Assembly (NCBI GenBank): GCA_048498995.1
Contig: JBEHWX010000020.1
Span: 12,450 to 76,449 of the forward strand
From: JBEHWX01 sp048498995
GTDB taxonomy: Bacteria > Bacteroidota > Ignavibacteria > OLB7
Length of the DNA: 64,000 nucleotides
Direction: 5' to 3'
Under the pieces are notes generated by a model. The model saw only the letters and a list, made by a program, of their open reading frames with translations. It searched no databases and had not been told where the DNA came from. Numbering within the stretch: the first letter of the stretch is position 1; every line of letters begins with the position of its first letter. The position numbers and the translations under genes were made by a program. This document shows positions 35,556 through 43,774 of the stretch, piece after piece.

Positions 35556-36788
35556 ATGAAGAAGCAGATGATGACGGCACCGGCGCTGCTGCTGGGATTG
35601 CTCCTGGCGGGGCCGACGACCGGTTCGGCGCAGATGGGAACTGACAATCAGTCGATCGGTAGTCAGTCGAGCAGCGGGTCTATCAGTAGCTCCAGCCAGA
35701 CGTCGAGCGACGCGACCAGCATGTTCCATATCGACAGGTTTGAAAAGAGAGGCCGGAAGATCTACGCGGTGGGATGGTTCGGCCCGATGGGAGATACAGC
35801 TACATATTCGATGTATCGGAGCGGATCGAGCGGATCTTCGGACGCCGGCAGCTCCATGGATTACGGCTACAGCTACGGCGGCAGCTACAGCAGCGGCTAC
35901 GGTAGCACCGGCTCGTCGAGCGCCTACAGCAGCGGCTCGTTCGGCACCTACGGCGGAAGCTCGTTCAACAGCAGCTCCTTCGGCTCCGGGTCGATCGGCT
36001 ACGGCACGACCGGGTCGAGCTCCAGCCTGCAGAGCTCCGGCAACGTGAGCAGCTCGCTCGGCTATTATGATACGCTCGGCACCGGCTCGAGCTCGGCGAT
36101 GCAGTGGGATCTGCCGGGTGATCGCGTCTCCGGCTTCGGCAACAGCGGCACCTGGGACGATATCCACGAGGCGCACATGGGCCCGGGCGGATCGAGCGCG
36201 ATGAGTGATCTGGGCGCCAGCGCCGACGTGAGCGGTTCGGTGCGGCAGCCCCTGCTCGACGTGCAGAAGAATGGTCCGCTGGTGGACCTTCAGACCAACG
36301 GCCAGGCGGTGACCGGCATCGATCTGAATGCCCCGCGCCTGGATCTCCGCGACACGCTTGTCTCGCTTCGCGATGACATGAGCCCGAGCACGCCGGTGAC
36401 CTACTATGACGAGAACGGCGATCTGGTGACGCGCGATGTGAGCCAGCTCGTTGAGAAGGATGGCATGGTGGCCATGCCGGTGACGTTCCTCGGCGCCTCG
36501 TGCGACATGATCGAGCTTTCGATCGGACCGTCGAATGAGAGCCCGACGGCGCTTCGCGTCGGCAACCCGACCTCGGTCGGCTCCAGCTCGGTCGGACCGT
36601 TCATCATCCAGCTGACGCCGGTCTCGACGGCGCAGACGGTGAGCGATGACGGCGGCGAGGCCTCGCTCTGCATGGCGTCGCGTCTGATCAACGGCAACGC
36701 GGCCCGCACGGCGATCGTGGACCATCTGAACATGCTTATCGGTGCCCCGATCCAGGGACCGGATCGCACCGACGGAACGATGCGGTAA
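35556..36788 (+). CDS. Secreted protein with Ser/Gly/Tyr-rich insertion (paralogue B)
   Basis: 410 residues from the ATG at 35556, which has GGAGGAGAAGG just upstream; an in-frame ATG at 35541 lies within that ribosome site. The Sec signal ends in TGSAQ. Shared blocks with paralogue A: MFHIDRFEKRGRKIYAVGWF, VAMPVTFLGASCDMIELSIGP, IQLTPVSTAQ, SLCMASRLINGN and TAIVDHLNMLIG. Between the first and second blocks is an extra region of about 200 residues, first Ser/Gly/Tyr-rich (YGYSYGGSYSSGYGSTGSSS) and then mixed. This looks like a prion- or silk-like disordered segment. It ends with a good terminator at 36811-36855. Confidence 0.88.
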   Translation: MKKQMMTAPALLLGLLLAGPTTGSAQMGTDNQSIGSQSSSGSISSSSQTSSDATSMFHIDRFEKRGRKIYAVGWFGPMGDTATYSMYRSGSSGSSDAGSSMDYGYSYGGSYSSGYGSTGSSSAYSSGSFGTYGGSSFNSSSFGSGSIGYGTTGSSSSLQSSGNVSSSLGYYDTLGTGSSSAMQWDLPGDRVSGFGNSGTWDDIHEAHMGPGGSSAMSDLGASADVSGSVRQPLLDVQKNGPLVDLQTNGQAVTGIDLNAPRLDLRDTLVSLRDDMSPSTPVTYYDENGDLVTRDVSQLVEKDGMVAMPVTFLGASCDMIELSIGPSNESPTALRVGNPTSVGSSSVGPFIIQLTPVSTAQTVSDDGGEASLCMASRLINGNAARTAIVDHLNMLIGAPIQGPDRTDGTMR

Positions 36789-36810
36789 ACCCCTTGTCCG
36801 CACTCGCAAG

Positions 36811-36855
36811 AACCGGGAGAGATGCCGAAATGGCGTCTCTCCCGGTTCATTTTAT
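36811..36855 (+). terminator. Rho-independent terminator
   Basis: GAACCGGGAGAGA (36811-36823) pairs perfectly with 36837-36849 and has an inner GCC/GGC stem; ATTTTAT follows. It lies 22 bases after the stop codon of paralogue B. Confidence 0.88.
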
Positions 36856-36982
36856 GCCCCCATCGCACATGCAAGGAACGCCACGTCGGCACCTCCACGA
36901 AATGCTGCCCGGAAATCCACCGGAATATCGTGATGGAGTCATGCGCGGAAATTCCCCCATGCACTGTTCCGCGGCGTCGGTA

Positions 36983-37126
36983 GGCGCACGTCTTCAGCGT
37001 GCGCCATGTGTGCCGCTGGAGAGCGGCCGCGGGGGCCGTCCGTACGACTCGAAGATCTCCGTCATGGGGTGAAACGAAAAATCCCCGATATCGATGTGTG
37101 GTAGGCGCACGTCTTCAGCGTGCGCC
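36983..37126. repeat. REP-like palindrome cluster 3
   Basis: Two hairpins with the same sequence: stem GGCGCACG/CGTGCGCC and loop TCTTCAG at 36983-37005 and again at 37104-37126, both in one orientation. A partner element CGCGGGGGCCGTCCGTACGA, a two-base variant of the 8837 and 17620 copies, lies between at 37028-37047. The two copies are 121 bases apart, so this is a BIME-like doublet. Confidence 0.85.
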
Positions 37127-37535
37127 ACGGTTGCAGAGGACGCTCCCGATATTCGTGCGCAATGTTTGCGTGAATGGGTAATCACGGCGGTCCGTACGGA
37201 GCGTGCGTATCTCGCAATCAGCATTGAGGCCCGCCTGGCTCCAGGCGAAATCGCCACCGACGGCAGGAGCCGCTTTCACCACCCGACGTGAAAAAAAATG
37301 ATGTGATGATATGCCGGCAACCAACCACGAACCGCGCGAGCCGACCTCACGTGACCATGTCCGGTGGAGATGTCGAATCGTGTAGTGGTGAATGACGTGG
37401 TCTCGAATTACCCGGACCGAGCGCACGCTGACGACGTGCGCCTACCAGGAGGCGATAACGCATGATGTTGCGGCGCATAATGAAGGCGCGTGTCGATCGA
37501 GGTAGTGGTTGCGGTGGGTGGCCACTGAAACGCGA
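37127..37535. other. Gene-free spacer with a further REP-like hairpin at 37421-37441
   Basis: The spacer contains a REP-like hairpin (stem GCGCACG/CGTGCGC, loop CTGACGA) at 37421-37441 and a small hairpin CGCCTGG/CCAGGCG near 37231-37247. A homopolymer A tract occurs near 37290. Nothing coding is supported. Confidence 0.65.
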
Positions 37536-37564
37536 GAGGCCGCGCAACAGCGTTGCGCGGCCTC
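37536..37564 (-). terminator. Hairpin terminator after DUF4342 gene
   Basis: GAGGCCGCGCAAC at 37536-37548 pairs with 37552-37564 (13 bp, 3-base loop). On the minus strand it is followed by TCTCGCGTTTC and lies downstream of the DUF4342 gene. Confidence 0.75.
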
Positions 37565-37690
37565 GTCTCGGACCGCCGTGCGGATTCGCCGTGCCCGTGC
37601 CCATGATTCGGCGCGGCGCGTCAGCCCATGAGCCGCGGGTCCTGGAGTCATGCGGCTCGCGGGCTGGCGGCTCCGCTCATGCGGCTCCGC

Positions 37691-37957
37691 TCAGGCGCTC
37701 TGCGTCTCCTGAATCTTCTCGACCTCCACGGTGAGCCTGGCCGCGACGGCCGCGATGGCGCCGATCGCCGCCCACACCGGCAACAGCAGCGCGCCGACCA
37801 CGCCGACCGTCAGCGGGATCTCGATCAGCGTCTGCCCTTCCTCGTTCTTGATGATGATGCGGCGGATGCTCCCCTCGTGGAGAAGCTTCTTGATGCTGGC
37901 GAGAAGATCGTGTCCGTCGACCTCCCGCGTCTCCGTGGTGTATTCCTGCTGTTCCAT
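37691..37957 (-). CDS. DUF4342 family protein
   Basis: 88 residues from the ATG at 37957, preceded by AGGAG; upstream in-frame codons lack one. LASIKKLLHEGSIRRIIIKNEEGQTLIEIPLTVGVVGALLLPVWAAIGAIAA is the diagnostic block: a soluble start with the IIIKNEEG turn, then a hydrophobic segment of about 30 residues, probably one or two membrane passes. The C-terminus (TVEVEKIQETQSA) is polar. DUF4342 proteins are small and widespread, without known function. A stand-alone gene, ending in a strong hairpin on its own side. Confidence 0.92.
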   Translation of the reverse strand: MEQQEYTTETREVDGHDLLASIKKLLHEGSIRRIIIKNEEGQTLIEIPLTVGVVGALLLPVWAAIGAIAAVAARLTVEVEKIQETQSA

Positions 37958-38227
37958 GACGTCTGCTCCTGAAGTAATCCGGCCAGTGCCCGTGGCCTTC
38001 ACGAGGCGCGCCGTACTGGGAGCAATCTAGGAGCGTGGCCGGCGGGGAACCATGATCTGCGTCAGGATACGGTAACGGAGTGGTGAAGCTGGCGTGCTCA
38101 TGTGGATCGAGCGCGATCCACCTCGGAGATGCTCGTTCGTGGTCGATCATCGTCGGCGATCGCGGCGGTCATGCCCGGGGAGATCTTCCTGGTGGATCTT
38201 CCTGGAGAATCTTCCCGAAGGATCTCC

Positions 38228-38935
38228 TCAGTGAATGGCGCCGGGACGGGTGCCGCCGAGGAAGAGAACCCGGATCAGGCGGGACATCCGGGTGATCTCG
38301 CGGTCCCGCTCCTCCTGCGGAAGCGGCTTGAAGACCCCTTCGAGTGTCGAGGATCCCTTCGCCGCCATCGCCTTCGGATTCTTGTAGACCCGCGAGATGA
38401 ACTGTCCGTAGAGAAGGTTCAGGAGGGCGGTGGCCAGATCCTGCGGATCGAGATCGTCGACGATCCGTCCGGTGCGCTGCTCGTCGGCGATGGCGTTGGC
38501 GATGGTTGCCAGGAGTCTGGGGGTGAGATGGAGCATCGGGTTCTGCTCCCGGAGCTGATGCGCCTCGCGCAGCAGAAGGCGGAGGGTGGCCGGATGCTCG
38601 AAGAAGTAGGTGAGCTCCCGATCGACGAATCGGGTGATCCGCTGGTCGAACGTCTCCTCGCCGCCGAGCGTCTCCTCGGCGATGCCGAGGATCGGGACGA
38701 ACGCCTCCTCGATCACGCACTCGAAGAGCCGCTCCTTGTTCGGGAAGTAGTTGTAGATGGTGCCGGTGCCGTATTCGGCGCGGCGCGCCACGTCGCCGAG
38801 CGTCGCCTTGTCGAAGCCGTTGCAGGCAAAGACCGCCCTGGCCGCCTCGATGATATCTCGGCGGCGGGCCTGGCGCTCCCGCTCAGACCGGGTCAGGTCG
38901 CGGGAATTGTCGGGTGTGTCGATGTTCGGGCTCAT
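38228..38935 (-). CDS. TetR-family transcriptional regulator
   Basis: 235 residues from the ATG at 38935; an in-frame ATG at 38950 would add MFPLP. The N-terminal helix-turn-helix is typical TetR: RRRDIIEAARAVFACNGFDKATLGDVARRAEYGTGTIYNYFPNKERLF. The C-terminal ligand-binding part is helical (FFEHPATLRLLLREAHQLREQ). It is divergent from emrA, and a perfect inverted repeat at 39113-39132 in the shared gap is a good operator candidate, so the protein probably represses the efflux operon until a toxic substrate binds. Confidence 0.96.
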   Translation of the reverse strand: MSPNIDTPDNSRDLTRSERERQARRRDIIEAARAVFACNGFDKATLGDVARRAEYGTGTIYNYFPNKERLFECVIEEAFVPILGIAEETLGGEETFDQRITRFVDRELTYFFEHPATLRLLLREAHQLREQNPMLHLTPRLLATIANAIADEQRTGRIVDDLDPQDLATALLNLLYGQFISRVYKNPKAMAAKGSSTLEGVFKPLPQEERDREITRMSRLIRVLFLGGTRPGAIH

Positions 38936-39214
38936 CGGGAGGGGGAACATGCTGTAAGTGCCGGCCGATCGATGCGGTCCGGGCCGGGAGGGACCGGCTA
39001 AAGGTATGAACTTCGGGGGAGGATTGGCTCCCCCTGAATGGACCACCTTGCAGACCATTACAAAAGCTCCCTTGCCGCCGGTCGTCATCTGGAGATAAGT
39101 TGCGCCCGCTTTTGGTGACCGGCGGGTCACCATGTGAATGACAATTCGTGACGTGAATTATCGTTCAAAGGTAGCAGGATTCAACGTCAGCGATCGATAC
39201 AGGTGAGGAGAGCA
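38936..39214. promoter_or_regulatory. Divergent regulatory region with candidate TetR operator
   Basis: 279 bases between the divergent TetR and emrA starts. The perfect inverted repeat TGGTGACCGGCGGGTCACCA (8-bp arms, 4-base spacer) spans 39113-39132, about 83 bases upstream of the emrA ATG. It has the size and symmetry of a TetR-type operator. Position relative to promoters was not resolved. Confidence 0.7.
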
Positions 39215-40462
39215 ATGGAGGCAACTCAGAACGTACAGCAACGCGAGCCGGGGCCGGGATCGGCCGACGGGAAACCGGCGGGCAGCCCGGCTGGCAATCC
39301 GGCCGGAAGGCCGGGCGGCGCCTCGAGCGTCCCCCCGGGCGGGACCCCGGGCGGGACCCCGGGAGGAACCCCGGGCGGGAGCGCCAGCGGCCCGGTCGCG
39401 AACGAGCCGAAGGCACCGAAGCGCCGCTCGACGCGGCGGTTCGTGATGCTCGGCATTCTCCTGGTCGCCGCGATCGTCGGCGGCATCTATGTCTATCGGA
39501 TGATCCAGTTCAACAGCACCCACGCCGATACCGACGACGCGCAGGTCGACGGGCACATCAGCCCAGTGCTCTCCCGCGTGGCCGGCTACGTGGCCAAGGT
39601 GGACGTCGAGGACAACAGCCGGGTGAAGGATGGCCAGGTGGTGGTCCAGATCGATCCGAAGGAGTTTCAGGTGAAGCTGGCCAACGCTGAGGCGCTGCTG
39701 GCATCGGCGCAGGCGGCGGTCACGACCGCGCAGGCCGGACTGAACAACGCCCACGCGGCACTCGCCGTGGCGCAGGCCAACGTCGCCACCGCCCAGGTTT
39801 CCCGCGACAAGACCGCCGCGGACCTGGAGCGTGACCGGAACCTGGTCTCCGGCGGCGCGATCACCAAGCAGCAGTTCGAGGCCACGCGGGCCGCGGCCGA
39901 GGCGGCCGCCTCGCAGCTGGAGACCTCGCGCCGTCAGGTGCAGGTGGCCGAGGCGCAGGTGAAGATGGCCGAGAGCCAGGTCGCCTCCGCCCGCACGCAG
40001 GTCTCCCAGCGAAGCTCCGACGTGGAGCTGGCGCGCCTGCAGCTCGACTACACCGGCGTGGCCGCCCCGTCGGCCGGCGTGGTCTCCAAGAAGAATGTCG
40101 AGGTGGGGCAGTTCGTGCAGGCCGGGCAGCCGCTGATGGCGATCGCCGAGGACGATCAGGTGTGGGTGACCGCCAACTTCAAGGAGACGCAGCTGACCGA
40201 CGTCCGCTCCGGCGAGCCGGTGGAGATCTCGGTCGACGGCTATCCGGACGTGGTCTTCCACGGTCACGTCGAATCGGTGGCCGGCGCCACCGGCGCCAAG
40301 TTCGCGCTTCTGCCGCCGGACAACGCGACGGGGAACTTCGTGAAGGTGACGCAGCGGATTCCGGTGAAGATCATCCTGGACAAGGGTGAGGCCGACCGCT
40401 ACAAGCTCCGCCCGGGCATGAGCGCCGAGGTGGTGATCGAAACCGCCGCGAGCACGCGGTAA
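39215..40462 (+). CDS. emrA: HlyD/EmrA-type periplasmic adaptor
   Basis: 415 residues from the ATG at 39215, with GAGGAGAG upstream. The first 65 residues are a disordered Gly/Pro/Thr segment with GTPGGTPGGTPGG repeats, longer than usual. One TM anchor (FVMLGILLVAAIVGGIYVYRM) follows. Then come the lipoyl half (DAQVDGHISPVLSRVAGYVAKV), a long Ala/Gln-rich coiled coil, the second lipoyl half (VAAPSAGVVSKKNVEVGQFV) and the beta-barrel. It links the inner-membrane pump to the outer channel. It is 16 bases upstream of emrB, same operon. Confidence 0.96.
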   Translation: MEATQNVQQREPGPGSADGKPAGSPAGNPAGRPGGASSVPPGGTPGGTPGGTPGGSASGPVANEPKAPKRRSTRRFVMLGILLVAAIVGGIYVYRMIQFNSTHADTDDAQVDGHISPVLSRVAGYVAKVDVEDNSRVKDGQVVVQIDPKEFQVKLANAEALLASAQAAVTTAQAGLNNAHAALAVAQANVATAQVSRDKTAADLERDRNLVSGGAITKQQFEATRAAAEAAASQLETSRRQVQVAEAQVKMAESQVASARTQVSQRSSDVELARLQLDYTGVAAPSAGVVSKKNVEVGQFVQAGQPLMAIAEDDQVWVTANFKETQLTDVRSGEPVEISVDGYPDVVFHGHVESVAGATGAKFALLPPDNATGNFVKVTQRIPVKIILDKGEADRYKLRPGMSAEVVIETAASTR

Positions 40463-40478
40463 CAGGAGCACCAGCAGC

Positions 40479-42053
40479 ATGGCCGAGACTGGGTTTCGTA
40501 AATGGATCATCGTGGTGACGGTGATCTCGGCTGCGATCATCGAGCTGATCGATACCTCGATCGTGAACGTGGCGCTCACCGACATGAGTGGCAACCTGGG
40601 GGCGACCATCGAGGACGCCGCCTGGGTGATCACCGCTTACGCGATCGCCAACGTGATCGTGATTCCGATGACGTCGTTCCTCGGCTCCCTGTTCGGGCGC
40701 CGGAACTACTACACCGGCTCGATCATCCTCTTCACGCTCGCCTCCTTCTTCTGCGGACACGCCACGAACCTCTGGGAGCTGGTCGCCTTCCGCTTCCTTC
40801 AGGGAGTCGGCGGCGGCGCGCTTCTGTCGACCTCGCAGGCGATCCTCTTCGAGACCTTCACCGCGGAGGAGCGCCCGCTGGCCGCCGGCATCTTCAGCCT
40901 CGGCGTGGTTATCGGCCCGACCATCGGCCCGACCCTCGGCGGCTGGATCATCAAGAACTACGCGTGGCCCTGGATCTTCTACGTCAACATCCCGATCGGC
41001 ATCGTCGCGGCGCTTCTCTCCTACACCTTCGTCAAGGAGCCGGAGGATCAGCGGAAGATCACCTCGATCGACTGGGCGGGCATCATCTTCCTGACCGTCG
41101 GCATCGGGGCGCTGCAGTTCGTGCTGGAGCGTGGTGAGCAGAAGGAGTGGTTCGAGACCGGATATATCACGGTGCTGGCGGTCGTCGCCGCCGTGGCACT
41201 GATCGCCTTCGTGGTCCGCGAGGTGACCGCCGAGCACCCGATCGTCGATCTCTCGGTGCTCACGCGAAGCTCCACGCTGACCGTGTCGGCCATCCTCACC
41301 TTCATTCTCGGCTTCGGGCTCTTCTCCTCGGTGTTCATCATCCCGGTGTTCCTGCAGCGTCTCGTCGGGTTCGACGCGATGCAGACCGGCCTGATACTCC
41401 TGCCCGGAGCGCTCACGGCCGCGTTTCTCCTGCCGATGGTCGGCAGGATCATGCAGAAGGGGGCGCCTCCGCAGCCGTTGATCTTCGCCGGCTATCTGCT
41501 GACGGCGGTCTACTGCTGGATGGTCTCCCGGTTCACCCTGGAGGCCAGCGCCCACGACTTCTTCTGGCCGCTGATCATCCGCGGCATCGGCATGGCGATG
41601 ATGAGCGTGCCGCTGACCAACCTGGCGGTCTCCGGACTGAAGGGGAGGGATATCGGCCAGGCCGCGTCGCTCAACAACATGATGCGACAGCTCGGAGGAT
41701 CGTTCGGCATCGCGCTGGTCAACACGTTCGTCGCCCACCGATTCGCGGCGGTGCGCACCGCGCAGGTGGCGCACATCACGCAGTACGATCCGGCCGCCCA
41801 GCAGCAGCTGGCGACCATCAAGAACGGCATGATCGCCGCCGGGGCGCCGGTGGCGACCGCGACACAGCAGGCCTACGCCCTCCTCGAGGCGAAGGTCACC
41901 CGCCAGTCGATGCTCCTGAGCTACATGGACACGTTCACCTGGGTCGCGCTTTTCTTCGTCGCATGTCTTCCGCTGATCATCATCGTCCGCCGCAAGTCCG
42001 AAGGTGGCGGCGATACCGCCGAGGCGCGCGAAGCCGCCGCCGCGGCACACTGA
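40479..42053 (+). CDS. emrB: EmrB-type DHA2 major facilitator exporter
   Basis: 524 residues with about 14 hydrophobic segments. LIDTSIVNVALTDMSGNLG is the DHA2 first-helix signature, and RFLQGVGGGALLSTSQAILFE is motif C/D-like. Drug:proton antiporters of this class export hydrophobic compounds through EmrA and a TolC channel. The C-terminus is basic then Ala/Glu-rich (RRKSEGGGDTAEARE). The stop codon is followed by the tolC-like ATG after four bases, so the three pump components are in one operon under the divergent TetR. Confidence 0.96.
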   Translation: MAETGFRKWIIVVTVISAAIIELIDTSIVNVALTDMSGNLGATIEDAAWVITAYAIANVIVIPMTSFLGSLFGRRNYYTGSIILFTLASFFCGHATNLWELVAFRFLQGVGGGALLSTSQAILFETFTAEERPLAAGIFSLGVVIGPTIGPTLGGWIIKNYAWPWIFYVNIPIGIVAALLSYTFVKEPEDQRKITSIDWAGIIFLTVGIGALQFVLERGEQKEWFETGYITVLAVVAAVALIAFVVREVTAEHPIVDLSVLTRSSTLTVSAILTFILGFGLFSSVFIIPVFLQRLVGFDAMQTGLILLPGALTAAFLLPMVGRIMQKGAPPQPLIFAGYLLTAVYCWMVSRFTLEASAHDFFWPLIIRGIGMAMMSVPLTNLAVSGLKGRDIGQAASLNNMMRQLGGSFGIALVNTFVAHRFAAVRTAQVAHITQYDPAAQQQLATIKNGMIAAGAPVATATQQAYALLEAKVTRQSMLLSYMDTFTWVALFFVACLPLIIIVRRKSEGGGDTAEAREAAAAAH

Positions 42054-42057
42054 CATC

Positions 42058-43539
42058 ATGACTATGCAGAACCGAGAACATACATCCGGAACGACGCCCG
42101 TTCGTCCCGCCGGCCACATCGCCGGCGCGGCCCGCATGGCCGGCACAAGCCGCATGGCCGGCACAAGCCGCATGGCCGGCACAAGCCGCATGGCCGGCAC
42201 AAGCCGCATGGCACATCGGCGCGGGCTCGGCATCGCGCTGGCGGCGCTTCTGGTGGCCGGCCCGGCGGCCGGCACGCTCCTGGCGCAGACCACGCCGGAG
42301 GATTCCCTGACGGTGGAGCGCGCGGTGGCCATCGCGCTGGAGCGCTCCCCGGCCGTGCGCGGCGCGCGCGAGGCGGTTTCGGCCGCCGAGGCACGCACCG
42401 GCCAGGTCAAGAGCAACTACTACCCGCAGGTGGAGGCCGACGCCGCGTTCCGGCGAATCGATCCGACGATCTCGGTCGATTTCCCGATCGACGGCAAGCT
42501 CCAGACCTTCAGCTTCGCGCCGAACAACAACTACGAGGCGGCGGTCTCGCTCCATCAGACACTTTACGATTTCGGCAGGAGCGCCGCGCAGATGGACGTT
42601 GCGCGCTTCGCCGAGCAGTCGGCCGCCGATAACGTGGATCTGGTCCGCTCGTCGATCGCCTATCAGGTGATCGGCACCTACTACTCGCTGCTGCTGCTGG
42701 ATCGGAGCCTGTCGGTGCAGGATGAGCAGATCGCCGCCCTGCGCGCCAGCCTCGAGGTCTCCCGCAAGCGGGAGTCCGAGGGAAGCGCCACGAGCTTCGA
42801 CGTTCTCTCCACGCAGGTCCGCCTGACGACGCTCGAGAACGGCCGGACCGATATCGTCCGCGACGTGACGAAGCAGGAGGCGCAGATGCGCCGTCTGCTC
42901 GGGCTGGCGCCGAACGCGCCGATCCGGCTGAAAGGGGAGTTCAACCCGGTGCAGCGGAGCGAGGCGGCGGCCGATCTGGTGGCCCTGGCGCTGAAGAACC
43001 GCGCCGAGCTGGTCAACGCGCGCGACGCGGTGCATGCCGCCGAGCTGCAGATGGCCGTGGCCCGCACCGGCGAGACGCCGACGATCGGCCTGACGCTCAG
43101 CGGCGGCGTGAAGAACGGTTTCCCGCCGGATCTCGAGAAGCTCTATCCGAACTGGGTCGGCGGCGTGCAGGTGGCCGTGCCGATCTTCAACGGCTTCCGC
43201 TCCCGCTACAAGGAGGAGGAGGCCGAGGCGAACCTCCGCGCCGCGCAGGACCGCCTCGCCGATCTGGAGGCGGGCGTGGGATCGGAAGTGACGCAGGCGG
43301 CGGCGGATCTCGAGGCGACCTACGGCAAGATCGCCGCGGCCGGAACGCAGATCGAGCAGGCGCGCGAGGCGCTCCGGCTGGCGCAGCTCCGCTACGCCAA
43401 CGGCGCCATCACCAGCACCGAGCTGCTGAACGCGCAGGCCGTGGTTCAGGAGACGGAGCTGCTCCGCATCCAGGCCCTCTACGGCAACATCGTCAGCCGC
43501 TACGCGCTCGACCGCGCCACCGGCATCAGGCCGTACTGA
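42058..43539 (+). CDS. tolC: TolC-family outer-membrane channel
   Basis: 493 residues from the ATG at 42058. A 50-residue variable leader (with MAGTSR x 4) precedes the signal peptide RRGLGIALAALLVAGPAAGTLLAQ. The body has the two TolC repeats: LTVERAVAIALERSPAVRGARE and NNYEAAVSLHQTLYDFGRS in the first, AALKNRAELVNARDAVHAAELQ and VGGVQVAVPIFNGFRSR in the second. It is the outer channel for EmrAB. Because the signal peptide starts at MAHRR (42208), the true start may be there or at any of several ATGs; no ribosome site decides it. Confidence 0.94.
   Translation: MTMQNREHTSGTTPVRPAGHIAGAARMAGTSRMAGTSRMAGTSRMAGTSRMAHRRGLGIALAALLVAGPAAGTLLAQTTPEDSLTVERAVAIALERSPAVRGAREAVSAAEARTGQVKSNYYPQVEADAAFRRIDPTISVDFPIDGKLQTFSFAPNNNYEAAVSLHQTLYDFGRSAAQMDVARFAEQSAADNVDLVRSSIAYQVIGTYYSLLLLDRSLSVQDEQIAALRASLEVSRKRESEGSATSFDVLSTQVRLTTLENGRTDIVRDVTKQEAQMRRLLGLAPNAPIRLKGEFNPVQRSEAAADLVALALKNRAELVNARDAVHAAELQMAVARTGETPTIGLTLSGGVKNGFPPDLEKLYPNWVGGVQVAVPIFNGFRSRYKEEEAEANLRAAQDRLADLEAGVGSEVTQAAADLEATYGKIAAAGTQIEQAREALRLAQLRYANGAITSTELLNAQAVVQETELLRIQALYGNIVSRYALDRATGIRPY
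42136..42207 (+). repeat. 18-bp in-frame tandem repeat (MAGTSR x 4)
   Basis: Four identical copies of ATGGCCGGCACAAGCCGC sit just before the tolC signal peptide. Each begins with an in-frame ATG, so the repeat number can change the start region without a frameshift. Confidence 0.9.
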
Positions 43540-43643
43540 GAGGAGAGAAGATTCGAGCTGGAGAAGTGGTGATTTCGCGGCCCTCCGCATCGAGGTGCCC
43601 GCGGACGATCGATACGATGAACAAGGGACGCGCGCATGCGTCC

Positions 43644-43674
43644 CGCGACCGGCGCCCTCGAGGCGCCGGTCGCG
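43644..43674. terminator. Bidirectional hairpin terminator after the efflux operon
   Basis: CGCGACCGGCGCC at 43644-43656 pairs with 43662-43674 (13 bp, 5-base loop), then TTTCCG. It lies between tolC and the converging phosphatase. Confidence 0.8.
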
Positions 43675-43774
43675 TTTCCGACATACGGCGGCGCATTCCC
43701 CACCCCCCCCATTCCCCACGGGCCTGGCTGCCCCCCCCGACCAACATGATTTCATCATTCCGCATTCATCATTC

